A DNA stretch of 64,000 nucleotides from the NCBI GenBank assembly GCA_037952775.1, contig JBANAY010000004.1, positions 8,184,001 to 8,248,000 of the forward strand. The letters are read 5' to 3'. The translations under genes were made by a program, and so were the position numbers. Below, one piece after another: positions 35,160 through 45,819 of the stretch. Position 1 is the stretch's first letter, and every line of letters starts with the position of its first letter. Source of the DNA: Clonostachys chloroleuca. Taxonomy: Eukaryota; Ascomycota; Sordariomycetes; Hypocreales; Bionectriaceae. The notes under the pieces were generated by a model that saw nothing but the letters and a program-made list of their open reading frames with translations, was not told where the DNA came from and made no database searches.

Positions 35160-36011
35160 GGCTGCTACTGCGAGAGCAGACACACTGGACCTGCCGTCGG
35201 CAAGAAATGAAGCGTGTCTATTGCGTCTTCCAGTATTTTGAAGAGGATATTCTTGATGATGGTTTCGTCAGCAAATGAGAATTTCCTCATTTGAGTCAGG
35301 TCGGGTTTCGGGGTCCGCGGACTCGATACGCGCGTATCCATTCTTTTTAATCTAAGTCCCTGAGTCACGCATAGCTTAAAATGCAGATCTACGGAGTACT
35401 GTCAAATCGGCGAATTTTCCTGAACTATTTGGGTCCTACGAGTTAGACACCTGGGACAGGAAACATGAAGTGCATATGCATTTACCCCGCTCAGCATATG
35501 CCTCGCTTCTCTTTGGCATCACGTCAGCACTTGTACGCAACCATGCCTCATATCAGTATTACAAGGTTATGCATTTATTCGCATCCAACACTACAAAACT
35601 ATTACGTTTACTTATCTACACTCAATATCTTAAGGGATAGCATCTATCTATCTATTTATCCCGGACGAGGGTCACCAGCTTCAGATGAACTGGGAGATAG
35701 GGTTCGTATCATGGGTATGATATTGGCAAGTAAGCCGTCGTATAATTGCTGACCTGCGCTATCGCTTTCACATTTGTCAGACCGTCATTTGCGTATCGCT
35801 CCTTTCATCATATTTGGTTATAAAAACCCATCGCATAACCGCAAACAACATATCGCAGGAACGACATTTCCACCGAGCAAATATCATTGTAGTGCTATGA
35901 GCCCCTTGATCCACCCACCTTCTCGTTTTTGATCTAACAATACATCATCCGCATTTCCGCTGCAATTTGCTTAACGTTCTTTATCCCTCATATTTGAATC
36001 TCACAGGAGAC
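35160..36011. other. Intergenic, divergent upstream regions
   Basis: Shared upstream region of the carrier (reverse) and GNAT (forward) genes. Contains CTATCTATCTATTTATC low-complexity sequence at about 35644 and a TATA box at 35819. No gene seen. Confidence 0.6.
35819..35826 (+). promoter_or_regulatory. TATA box upstream of GNAT gene
   Basis: TATAAAAA lies 186 bases before the GNAT start codon, the strongest TATA match in this intergenic region. Confidence 0.45.
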
Positions 36012-36935
36012 ATGATGACCACCACGCGCACCATCGTTGAATTTATCCCTTGGGACGCCGAATCGCCGGAGCACATACAGAGGTTGATCCAGCAGCGAGT
36101 GGACTGCGGATGGCATTCTGGGCTAGTCGATGGGCCGTGGAAGGAAGCTCACCAAGCAGGTACCAAGTGTATCTATTGGATCGTAGGTCCTTTTGTGAAT
36201 TCTGAATGGCTATACTTTGGTCCATTAACGCTTGTAAAGGTGCTCTCTAAGGATGACGCAAACTACAGTTCTTTGATCCAGAAACACGTTTCTGCATTTC
36301 CACAGGTGATTTCCCCTTCACAAATTTTGAAACCAAATTGTGATTAACCATAACACTTTATAGCAAGAAACCCCCTTACAGGACTCATGCACCCGCATTG
36401 GCAACATGGATCGTCTCCCAACGGGCAAGACATTCATTCCTGTCGGCCATGTCTCTCTAGATACTGAATCACCTGGGATAGAAGAACTTGATCTCGACAT
36501 TCCTAGTTCGGGTGTCGTTTGGCTCAAGACGGGCTATGTATCCAGGGCTCTTCAGTCCAGCGGGATCGGACGGGCAACTATGGACGCTCTTGAAGTCACG
36601 GCCAAGTCAGAGCCTCTATACGCCCAGATTCTGATGCTGGATACGCTAAGCAAAGACGATCATAAGAGGGAAGACATCGCAAATTCTTTCTTCGGCGGTA
36701 AGATTCCTCAGGTGAGTTTGACATTTCGCTTCCTGGAGACGATGAAGGTGGGAAAAATATACTAAAGAGAAATCGATTATAGGTTTCAAATGAAGAATGG
36801 TTCAAGTCTCGGGGATATAAAACGATAAAAACCGTCCAGAACTTTTACAAGGAAAAAGATAGCACAGGTCGTCCTGTAGAAGCGAAGACTGTCTTTATGA
36901 GACGAGATCTCAAAGGAAGCACACCACATCTTTAA
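36012..36935 (+). CDS. GNAT-fold acetyltransferase-like protein
   Basis: A 264-residue protein with the GCN5-related N-acetyltransferase fold. The acetyl-CoA motif A is seen as VSRALQSSGIGRATMDALE (Q-x-x-G-x-G/A pattern, about residues 176-196), preceded by the beta-strand GHVSLDTES and WLKTGY. The end, NEEWFKSRGYKTIKTVQNFY, is typical of the last GNAT strands. Exons 36012-36305, 36364-36711, 36783-36935, all phase 0; introns of 58 and 71 bases. The first exon start is a double ATG; the first is chosen. This branch of fungal GNAT proteins is uncharacterised, so the acceptor is unknown. An unused in-frame GTAAGA at about 36699 could allow alternative splicing. Confidence 0.8.
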
Positions 36936-37410
36936 CTTTTGTGACTTTCTCGTTATACTCGGCTCGCTATCATTTGTACCGGACCAAAGACTGCTATAAA
37001 ATAGGACAAACTACTTATCAGACCGATTATAAGCTTACATTATACTTCATTATAATTGATCGTCACCAATATTTCTACTTCGCACCGCATTGAGACCAAC
37101 TGACGTCAGTGGCTTCGTGATACGATTTCTATAGGGTCTTTGGAATGTACTTTGGGTCGTCTGGCAAATCAAGGACCAGCTTGCCCTGCATTGTCGGGCA
37201 ACTAACCAATGATGGAAATATTCTTACTGTACCGGGTCTCAGATGTGTAAAATATATGCCGGTTGGCTATTTAATATCGGTGATTTCCGAAACATGACAG
37301 CTACCTACGGCGATGGATCCTACTCTCTCTATTTCATTTATGAATAACCATAGCATCTACCAATATCTAATTTGCACCGGCCAATTGGATTGCCACCTCT
37401 CCAATCAAAG
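36936..37410. other. Intergenic
   Basis: Short AT-rich spacer between two forward genes. Nothing recognised apart from presumed promoter sequence. Confidence 0.6.
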
Positions 37411-38046
37411 ATGAAGCAGTACAAATTCTTCAAACAAGGCAACTCGGGTGGCTACAGATACGAGCCAGAAAAACGCGATGCAGATTCATTCACTGTGGAC
37501 ATCAAACAACGCCCAATCGGCGAAAACCCTTTCATATTTCTGTATCAGGACTCAAGAACACAGCCAGACCACAAAGACATAGCACTCGCCGCAGGCCGAC
37601 TTGCAACGTCCTCTAGCTTTAAAATCTACCTCGGAGACCCCAAGTGCTATTTCGAGGACTATGATAAATCGCTGCCGTGGGAGAAGATGAGTATTGAGCG
37701 TCCAGAGTCAACTTGGTCTCTTGATTCCCCTGACTCTGATCTCAGGCGGGATTTCATATGGAAGAAGACGAGACGGATTGCCGTGGACGGGGTAGATAAG
37801 CCTTCTTGCCTGTTGGCTCAGAATTGGAAGCTCACTTGTGCGAATGACCCAGACGATGTGCTAGCTATTTTCACTGGCGATCTCGGTTTGTCGCGAGGAG
37901 GCACCTTGCAGATCAATGTAGACTGGAGCGTCCAGTTTGAACATATGGTGCTTATCACCTTGGTGTGCCAGTTTTCGAAACACAAGCAGCCAGCCAGCCA
38001 GAGTAGCGGTTCATCCCTTGTTGCTCCTCCAGCTATAGGAATTTAA
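37411..38046 (+). CDS. Tubby C-terminal-like (LURP-one-like) domain protein
   Basis: An intronless 211-residue protein. The pattern resembles the fungal tubby-C/LURP-one-related beta-barrel proteins: alternating strands, DFIWKKTRRIAVDG in the middle, NWKLTCANDPDDVLAIF, then GTLQINVDWSVQFEHM and a C-terminal hydrophobic strand or helix LITLVCQF. There is no signal peptide. The start is ATG 37411 (MKQYKFFKQG); the frame is open upstream without another ATG. The role of these fungal proteins is unknown. I am fairly sure it is a gene, less sure of the fold. Confidence 0.7.
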   Translation: MKQYKFFKQGNSGGYRYEPEKRDADSFTVDIKQRPIGENPFIFLYQDSRTQPDHKDIALAAGRLATSSSFKIYLGDPKCYFEDYDKSLPWEKMSIERPESTWSLDSPDSDLRRDFIWKKTRRIAVDGVDKPSCLLAQNWKLTCANDPDDVLAIFTGDLGLSRGGTLQINVDWSVQFEHMVLITLVCQFSKHKQPASQSSGSSLVAPPAIGI

Positions 38047-38520
38047 CATCAAATCGAATACAAAGGGTGAATTGGTTGAATTATTCCCCTTTCATTTCTT
38101 GCCAGCCATGTTAGAGCTGGTAACCTGACAACGTTGAAAATGATGATCTCGGAACAGAACGTGGCCACTATGTCTCCATTCCAATACATACCTAAAGGTG
38201 GTTGGAAGAACATCCATCCCACGCAACAGATCTGCAAAAGCGACCTGAATCATGGGCTTCAAAGATTTGGAGATCTTCAACTTGGATAGGTTGCTGATCG
38301 TACTGGGCCTAAAGACATGGAGTAAGTGGCTCCGTAATTTCATCATTTGCTTCGTTTAAGAGGAGGGACTTTAGGCATGTAATCTCAAAGCAGTGGTTCT
38401 TCATGGAAAATAGCAAGAGAAGTCCTAGACAATACTTCTCATTGCCAAAGTGTGTCTTAGTTAATAAAGGGGGTTTCCCAGGTCTCCCTTGGCTCTATAA
38501 AATATTTGCTCTCTGTTTAT
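38047..38520. other. Intergenic between convergent genes
   Basis: 3' flanks of the tubby-C-like and MDR genes. A reverse ORF at 38092-38346 has an ATG but no coding bias. Confidence 0.55.
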
Positions 38521-39516
38521 CTATCCCATTCTTATCAGTGTGTGCTTCTTGGGTCCACGTCTTTCATAGCCCTTCTCAATCGCCTCGTCTAATCCCACTA
38601 ATTCTACATCCTCCTCATCAGATGCCTTCAGTAAGCCAGCATTGAACCATTCAGCCAATGCTTCCATCTCCTCGGCTACAATCGCCTTGGATTTATTCGC
38701 AGTATTACACCCTATGAGCTCAATTTCTTTCCGGTATGCTTGGAAAATGTCCAACGGAAACTCTGGCGAGCTGCCATCTCGAGGAGCGGCAATCCACGTG
38801 TAACGTCCACGAACAGCGAGAGCCTCGAAGGCCGCTTTCATCAGGGGGACCTGGCCTACGGTGTCAACGACTACATCCACACCTTTTCCGGCATTTAACT
38901 TATAGACTTGCTCCTGGATGGTAACTGCAGCAATTTTTCCAGGAAGCAGGATATCCGGCTCATCCTCTGGGTTGCGAGACGCTCGGAAGACACGCTTGCA
39001 GCCCATAGCCTTGGCCAACTGCACTGCCGCAGATCCGACCGTGCCTGTAGACCCAAGCACCAGTACCGTGTCATCTTTGCTCACACGACCCCGTAGCAGA
39101 CATCTTCGCGCCGTGGTGAAGGGAACACCAACAGTGGCTGCTTGAACGCGTGACAACCGGGTGGGTTTCTTCACCAACATGTCCTCGGGGATGAGGCAGT
39201 ACTCGGCGTGAGGACCATCGAGCGTGAATCCAAGCTCCGAGTCGCTTGTTCCGTAAACCTCCTCTCCAACCCAGCTGGAAAAGGAGGACGATGGGTCAAC
39301 CTCGACAACGACGCCAGAATAGTCACGCCCGGGTGTTCGCGGGAATGAAGTATATGGGAATAGTCCCTTTGCATTCAGGCGATCAGAAGGCAGAATTGCA
39401 GAGAAGTTAACCTTGACGAGGGCAAATCCTAGTTGCGCCCTAGGTTGAGGTTTTGTAATAAGTGATAATTTCGGGACAACAGCGTTTGCTGGCTTGCTGA
39501 TCTGAATGGCTCTCAT
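38521..39516 (-). CDS. Zinc-independent MDR oxidoreductase (quinone reductase-like)
   Basis: A 331-residue medium-chain dehydrogenase/reductase using NAD(P)H. N-terminal GroES-like domain with SAILPSDRLNAKG and PRTPGRDYSGVVVEV. Rossmann half with the nucleotide loop VLGSTGTVGSAAVQLAKAMG, then VDVVVDTVGQ and RGRYTWIA. The catalytic zinc ligands of alcohol dehydrogenases are absent (no GHE or Cys set), so this is the quinone-reductase branch. The start chosen is ATG 39516 (MRAIQISKP), where family members normally begin. The open frame has another ATG at 39606, which would add a 30-residue extension that could be a weak targeting peptide. A GATAAAAG near 39641 fits the nearer start. Single exon. 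Substrate unknown. Confidence 0.88.
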   Translation of the reverse strand: MRAIQISKPANAVVPKLSLITKPQPRAQLGFALVKVNFSAILPSDRLNAKGLFPYTSFPRTPGRDYSGVVVEVDPSSSFSSWVGEEVYGTSDSELGFTLDGPHAEYCLIPEDMLVKKPTRLSRVQAATVGVPFTTARRCLLRGRVSKDDTVLVLGSTGTVGSAAVQLAKAMGCKRVFRASRNPEDEPDILLPGKIAAVTIQEQVYKLNAGKGVDVVVDTVGQVPLMKAAFEALAVRGRYTWIAAPRDGSSPEFPLDIFQAYRKEIELIGCNTANKSKAIVAEEMEALAEWFNAGLLKASDEEDVELVGLDEAIEKGYERRGPKKHTLIRMG

Positions 39517-39900
39517 GATGACTTTTCTGCTTGCAGGCAAAAGGTAGGTTTTGTAGGGGAGTTTGAGATCTATGAATGCAAATGCCAGTGTTCTGAATGA
39601 ACCCATGAGGCCAATGAATCATCGAGAAACCAACCCTTTTATCTATTGGCGGATCATGGTTTGATGAAAGAGCTACGCAATGCTATCAAGGTCGGAGTCC
39701 GATCGGCATCGGGGCCGATCGCATCGGATCGGACAAGATAATCCACGCTTAACCCGCAAGCTGCCAATGCTGCTCAAATATGAGAGTATTTGCAAATCTC
39801 CAGACTTTCATCTTATTCCAGATTTTTACCAGTCCATTCGACTTAAGCTTTTGTAGTATTGCGAGTTTTGGTGTCCAACGAGGCATGTCATCGAGCAGAA

Positions 39901-40510
39901 ATGCCACACAACAACACCAACATCAGCGTCTTAGAAGCCACAGATGGTGACAAGGTCGACGAGTCCACTCACCACGAGGAGCCTCCACGATCTTTAATCA
40001 GAGAGACACTTTTCGTCAGTGTTCTCTGCTCCTCACAACTCATGACCCAGGCGGGCCTCGCCCTATCATTGGTGCCCTTACGGATCATCGGCGCCAGCTT
40101 CAACACAACAAATGCCGGAGAGCTGAGCTGGTATGCAGCTTCCTACAGCCTGACTGTCGGCACGTTCATACTCATCGCGGGGCGACTTGGTGATGCCTTT
40201 GGGCACCGGCTGATGTTCATCATCGGCTTTGCCTGGTTCAGCCTGTGGTCCCTCCTGGGCGGCATCGCCGTCTGGTCGGATCAAACCTTCTTCGACGTAT
40301 GCCGGGCGATGCAGGGGATTGGCCCGGCATTGCTGCTCCCAAATTCCATCGCCATACTTGGCCGCACGTACCGTCCAGGCCCACGCAAAAACATGGTATT
40401 CAGCCTCTTTGGGGCAACTGCCCCGGGCGGGTTCAGTATCGGCGCAGTGATGTCATCGCTGCTAGCAGAGAGAGTCTGGTGGCCCTGGGCTTATTGGATC
40501 ATGGCCATAG
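39901..40510 (+). pseudogene. Truncated MFS transporter (ATR1/YOR378W-like), N-terminal half only
   Basis: ATG 39901 begins a clear MFS drug-type transporter: helix 1 (LFVSVLCSSQLMTQAGLAL), GELSWYAASYSLTVGTF, the signature loop GRLGDAFGHR, GIGPALLLPNSIAILGRTY and FSLFGATAPGGFSIGAVM. Conservation ends abruptly after WWPWAYWIMAI at about 40510; intact members continue for another seven or more helices. The reading frame stays open by chance to 40842, but from about 40530 that DNA is the antisense of the convergent transcription-factor gene. No intron donor fits a continuation. The gene has lost its 3' two-thirds through a rearrangement with its breakpoint at 40505-40530. Confidence 0.75.
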
Positions 40511-40529
40511 ATTTAAGTAGATTGCTAGT

Positions 40530-42220
40530 CTATAGCCAGTCCGAGAGTCCCTCAAATAAATCATCATTAAGGGGCTGCAGGAAATCTTCCAACTCCATAT
40601 TAGCTGTAGCTTCATCTGGAGCGACCTCCTGGCCTGATATTCCCATAACCCCCTCGAGAAGCGATAGTTCTTGTCTCTTATTTTCTGTACAGGCTCGAAC
40701 AAGAGAAAGAGCCATGTTTAGCGCTTCTTGGGTGATCCTAGAGGAGAATTGCTGGTTGAGAATTCGGAGTGTTTCGATGGCTGGTGCTACTTCTGTAATA
40801 CATGGGCGAGAGTTTATGGACAAAAGCACGCATACATATTGAAATATTGTATGAATAGTGTTCCACCACGGGTGCTTCTGAGCCGCGAGGCGGCGAGCTG
40901 CAGGTATGGCGGTGGTTCCAGCCTGGATAATATTTTCAACCTGACTCTCTTGCAATGGGGGATCAAGCAGTCTCAGGCGGCGGTATATAGCAAAACACAA
41001 TTCTGCCTTTGTCAAAGCTGTGAAATCGTGATCAGTTGGCATTGCTGCGAGTTCTTCCAGTGCTATCACGAGGCGCTCCCTCGGATCTGCTGCGCTTTCT
41101 TTCTCATTAAGACTCTTCGAGATTATATTAATCAGTGCTGTCTGTTGGAAAGTAAAATCCCCGGCACTTTGTGGAATACCACGAGAAGGCAAAGATACGA
41201 GATTTATAATAGATCTCCCAAAGTCGTAGGCGAAGAGGATGTGAAGACTCTGAGCAACCATTGCAACTCTCTCTCTAATACCCACTCCCCCAACAACTTT
41301 ATCCGCAGGCCTCTGATCTCCCACAAAAGATATGGAGTTTAGATCTTGGTGGAGACCCATGGCCTCTATCATATTGATCGTGATTAAACTGGACAGACCA
41401 GCCACATATGGACGAGTTGTCCCGCGGACATATATCGTCCGCAAAATGGAAGCTGAGACGAGATCTAGACAGGGGAAGATGCCAACCATTGGGTCCTCTA
41501 GGATAGACTTTGAGTGAAGGGCAACCCGCATTTCAACATCTCTGGGGAGCTGATCTGAGAAAAACGAGGCTAGAGCAATGACGCCTCCCAGTAGAGCCTC
41601 GAATTGTATTCTTTGTATCTGGACGTGCCAATGGGAGTGACTTCGCTGGTAAAGTGAATCTGTATCCAAAAATCCAAAGACGGGGTGAATTACAGAAGTG
41701 TATATATCGATCAGGGCCCTAGCCTGTTCCCATGTGAGCAGTTCTGTTAAGAGAGGCTGCAGTGTACTCTTCGGCTCTTCCCGGATGCCCAGGTGGTACC
41801 CAAAGGCATGGAGACGGGGAGGCTCTGACAGGCCCATACTCAATCCTAGTGACCGCGAGTGGGCGGCAGATGAATGCTCAGGTATATATCGATTTTTGAC
41901 AGGCGCGACATACCCTACTTGATGGCGTCGTCTGGTAGTCGGCCTGCTTGTAGGGACGGATGTGATGCTTCTCCCAGGCGTAAGTCGTGAAGTGGACGAA
42001 TTTGCTGCAGGGTGCTGAATAGGCAATGGATTTGTCCGGGTAATACTTGAGCCATGATCCCCGTACTGACACGCGTAACGATATCTCAGGCACGTCGAGC
42101 ATGGCAAGGACCGGTCGCATTTGCGCTTACTCCGACGACAGGCAAGACAGGCAAGGCCCCCCTAGACCGCCGCGACGTGCCTAGGCTGCCACTTCTGTTA
42201 CTGTCGGATAAAGAGCTCAT
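40530..42220 (-). CDS. Zn2Cys6 transcription factor, start codon out of frame with zinc cluster
   Basis: Reverse gene for a fungal-specific transcription factor of about 560 residues. The binuclear zinc cluster is intact (ACLACRRSKRKCDRSLPC, then STCLRYRYACQYG), followed by a basic Ser/Arg linker and the middle homology region (ARALIDIYTSVIHPVFGFLD, about residue 140 onward). It ends EGLSDWL and stop at 40530. The only suitable start, ATG 42220 (MSSLSDSNRSGS), is separated from the cluster by a one-base frame difference at a C6 run (42157-42162), and the cluster frame has a TAG directly upstream. One extra base in that run would give a normal N-terminus. Either the gene is recently inactivated or the assembly lost a base. 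It may once have controlled the neighbouring MFS gene. Confidence 0.75.
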
Positions 42221-42736
42221 TTTGTTTACCCAGTATGATGTGAGTAGGAAAAGATTTGGTAGTGGTTCGGTTGGAAGATGCGGATCGGAATTTGATCGGA
42301 GGAGGGACAATTGCCGCTTAAGTGGACGTCTGATTGGTCTGATTGGACTGGGTCGGATCGGATCGGAAACTTGGCTTCGGAGAAGTCCAGGGTAGCTAAA
42401 CGATAAGAGCAAACCGAGTAACAAAATACAAGCCAGACACTTGGACCATTTTAATCAAAACTGCTGGATTAATTTTATACAGAGACTTGCGCTTTAGGGT
42501 TGAGCTACTAGTCCTTCTTTCTCTAGTGATAGTGAGGAGACGGCTGCCTGAGACAAGAGCTGAAAGATAAGTGGCTATGCTCTTCTGGACGCCTTATGCA
42601 TAATAAGACTAACCATGACGAGGCAGATTCCTCCAAATGGACTCTCACTCCACTTCTCCCCTCCCATCGCCATCCTCGACTTGTCCATCAACCCTCGCTC
42701 TACGGATGGGGATCGTCGCATGCCTGCAGTCCCGAG
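42221..42736. other. Intergenic, divergent upstream regions
   Basis: Upstream of the Zn2Cys6 factor (reverse) and the ankyrin gene (forward). GATCGGA and TCGGATCGGATCGGA words recur around 42280-42365 and similar GATCGG repeats occur at 39695-39735, on the far side of this gene pair. No gene. Confidence 0.5.
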
Positions 42737-45384
42737 ATGGATCTGCATCAAGGCCATTATTTTCCCCTGGAGATCTGGGTCAAGATCCTCGAACTAGCCG
42801 CGCCTGATTTTTCCGAATTGCCTCGTGGTCATGAGCGACGCAACTACTTGAGGCTCCGACTCGTCAATCGTAAGTCATTCACCCGCCTGGCTTCAAATGA
42901 CCGCGCATCTTGCGTTTCAGCTGTCGCATTATCCTGCCCTTGAAGTTTCAGCGTTTTGCTGACAAGTTTAGGGACTTTCGATCACCAAATCCTTAAAACG
43001 CTCTTCCGCAGCACCAATGACACCGCCACGCTGCTTCCAGAGCCAACAACGGAAAAAGCTGTCTCCTTGATGCTACTGCTCAAGAGCAAAACAGACAGCT
43101 CAGATCGTGACTCGACGCCTCTCTATCTCCAACAGTGGGCACGCTTTATGAGTGCCCAGAAAGCTTGGCAGTCTGATACCCCAGAGAGTTATTACTCGTG
43201 GCTTGAGACAGCATGCTCTGCTGCTGTGTACGAGCGTGGACCGATGTGGTCGCTCTTGTACCTGGTGCAAGCCAAAAATCAAGCCAGCTATCTCGATTTC
43301 GACGTCAGTCTCCCGAATAAACTAATAGACTCTTGTGATTCTGCGACTACCGGAGACTCTATTCCTCTAAAAGAAGCACACGGCGCTCTTCAGTTAGCCT
43401 GCCAGCATGGCAATCTCGCAGCGGTCAAGATATTACTCGGCAGCGGATTCGATCAATCTGCTCACCACTCACTCTTTGGCGTCCCTTTATTTAACGCAGT
43501 TCGAAACGGGCATGCCGCGATTGTCCAATGTCTCCTAGATCGCGATCGCAATATTCCGCTTCCACACCGCTACTCGTCGCTGCTGAGGCTTGCCCTGGAC
43601 CTAGGTCACTCCGAAGTCTTTGAAGTGCTCTTGAAGAGCTCCCGCGGTGAAGAAAAACAGTTTATAAATTACTGTTTTTCCAATGCATGCCACCAGGGAC
43701 ATGTCGACATCGTCCGCACGCTTTACCGATGGTGTGACGAGCAAAATCTCCGACTCAGAAGAAACCCTCTGAACTGGTTCGGTCGCTTGATGCCTTGGTG
43801 GAAGGATGAGACTTTTTTCTAAACCCCAACGTACAGTTGCAGCATGCTCAAACACCTGTTTCAGCAGCTGTCAGGTCCGGAAACGTTGAAATGGTGCGTA
43901 TTCTCATTGAGCGGCCGGAATTTCAACCTTGCCACGTCTCCGACTACTGCTGTCCACTACATGTTGCGGCGGAATGTGACAATGGAGAAATGGTTACTCT
44001 TGTCTTAAATCGTTACAAGAAGGACAGAAAGGACACATTGGACAGAATCTGGCTAACATTCAAAGACGCCTGCGCCAATGGACGCAGCTCAGCAGTGAAG
44101 GCCTTTCTTGAATGGCCAACCCTTGATCCCAACCTGAGGGCGCATAATAGGAGCTGGTCCCCGATCGCGGACGCCATTAGACTATCTAATCGCCCTGGCA
44201 ATCATTTAGAGATCATTGAACTGTTGGTCGGACACGAGAAGCTGGACCCCAACTTCTCAAACGTCGGCCGCCGGCCGTTGGAGCTTGCCATCGATGTCAA
44301 GAGCCACCCAATGGCGGAGCTTCTCCTTTCCCGGCCTGATTTGGACCCTAACGTTCATGGAGGTTTATATACACCCCTATCTGAAGCTGTCCGAAAGAAC
44401 ATGCATGATACCGTGCGTATCATGCTTGAGCGACCGGACACAGATCCGAATCTACGCAGCGAGCACAATCCAGACGGCACACCGCTTATCACGGCGATTC
44501 ATTGGGGAGCTTCCCAAATCGTTGAGGAGCTGTTGGAACGGGAGGACTTGGACCCAAACCTCCCTTCGACGGTGTCAAAGCCTTCAAAAACCCCTCTGAC
44601 TTGTGCGGCCGGCTTGGGTAGCGAGCCTAAAGTGAAATTATTGTTAAGCAGAAACGGGATCGACGTCAACTTATCAACAAACGAGCATACACCTTTATCA
44701 CAAGCAATCATGAGTCGTGAGCTGAAGATCGTCGAGATGTTGATGGGTCATCAGCACATAGATCCGAACCATGCTCCAGATATGAACACAACCCTGCGTG
44801 TTTATTCAAAGGTGGCGGGGAAGTCTGGGTACACTTTTACCAAGTCAACTACCACCGATCGGGCAGACGATGCCAGGACCATAGCCAAGAACATACCACT
44901 ATGCTTGGCAATGGAGTTGCAGGAATACGAAGCAGCCTCGATGCTTCTGAGACACCCTAAGGTCGATATCCATATCACAGACGGAACAAATAGGACGCCT
45001 CTTTGGTGGGCCACGTTTGGAGGGTCGCCAGCGCTCGTGCGACTCCTACTAGAGAATGGCGCCGACAAGCAGATCAACATTCAAGACATAAATGGCTGGG
45101 CTCCTCTACATGTAGCTGTGAACTCTGGGCATCCGCAGCTGGTGGGTGATATACTAGAGCATCCGGATGCTGACCCCAATCTGGCCAATGAGGATGGGTA
45201 TACCGCGTTACATCTCGGTGTCATTTGTGACAATGTTGATATTGTCTCACAGTTACTAAAGTTCTCGAAAGTCAATACTCGTCTAGCCACAAATGCTGGT
45301 GAAACAGCACTTCAGCTCGCAGAGGGGTTGGGCTATCAAAGACTGGTTGGGATGTTAAGGCATACTGGCAGGCCAGATTTTTAA
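42737..45384 (+). CDS. F-box-like / ankyrin-repeat protein with a frameshift at a T6 run
   Basis: ATG 42737 opens an F-box-like segment (FPLEIWVKILELAA, then YLRLRLVNR), split by an intron (GTAAGT 42870 to TAG 42971, phase 1) and followed by TFDHQILKTLFRS. Ankyrin repeats begin near 43380 (ALQLACQHGNLAAVKILLG) and run to the end, over a dozen in all, many with the DPNL spacer typical of fungal arrays (LERPDTDPNL, LEHPDADPNL). The frame stops at 43820 but continues one base over from 43813; a T6 run (43813-43818) with one more T would fuse both halves. F-box plus ankyrin architecture suggests a ubiquitin-ligase adaptor, though the F-box match is modest. If the shift is real, the gene makes a truncated protein and the larger ankyrin part lacks its own start. 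Confidence 0.75.
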
Positions 45385-45504
45385 TTACATGTACTTTGTC
45401 CCATTGCGCAAATAATTTATTTTTTCTGAATATTCCTGAATTTCAAACGACCTCACCAGTAGATTGATAATACGTATGAGAAAAGAGGATGAAGTTCAAC
45501 AGCA

Positions 45505-45594
45505 ATGGAAGCTGCCAGAGCCCGACAACTCAACACAATGAATACGAAAACTTAAAATAATAGCCCTTGCCTAGCTCAAGATGTAGTCATACGG
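45505..45594 (+). repeat. Dispersed repeat, copy B
   Basis: Homologous to 33421-33506; the 29-base core here is 45521-45549. It lies 150 bases before the tRNA-Cys gene and 120 bases after the ankyrin gene. Confidence 0.65.
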
Positions 45595-45739
45595 CAGGAT
45601 GTAGATTGAACAATTACTACACGCATTTTTCATCGTGTGTGCTGGAAAATGTACCTACCTGCCGAAAGCGAAAGTCAACACTATCGTCAAGAAGCCTTCA
45701 TATACCGCAACAAAATGGAAAGATCACAACAAGAAGGAA

Positions 45740-45811
45740 GCTTGAGTGGCGCAGCGGCTAGCGCGTGGGATTGCAGATCCTAAGGTCATCAGTTCAAATC
45801 TGGTTTCAAGC
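45740..45811 (+). tRNA. tRNA-Cys (anticodon GCA), intronless
   Basis: A full cloverleaf can be folded by hand: acceptor stem GCTTGAG with TTCAAGC, D stem GCGC/GCGC around AGCGGCTA, anticodon stem TGGGA/TCCTA with loop TTGCAGA giving GCA, and T stem ATCAG/CTGGT with loop TTCAAAT. The internal promoter boxes fall in TGGCGCAGCGG (A box) and AGTTCAAATCT (B box). It is followed at once by T8. Sequence is close to the yeast tRNA-Cys pattern, including the GGCGCAG D-arm and ATTGCA. No intron. Confidence 0.95.
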
Positions 45812-45819
45812 TTTTTTTT
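45812..45819 (+). terminator. RNA polymerase III terminator
   Basis: T8 immediately after the tRNA 3' end, the standard Pol III stop. Confidence 0.9.

Noticed and set aside
40511..40842. Continuation of the MFS open frame
   Set aside because: It is antisense to a well-supported Zn2Cys6 gene and has no transporter-like helices. The frame is open by chance.
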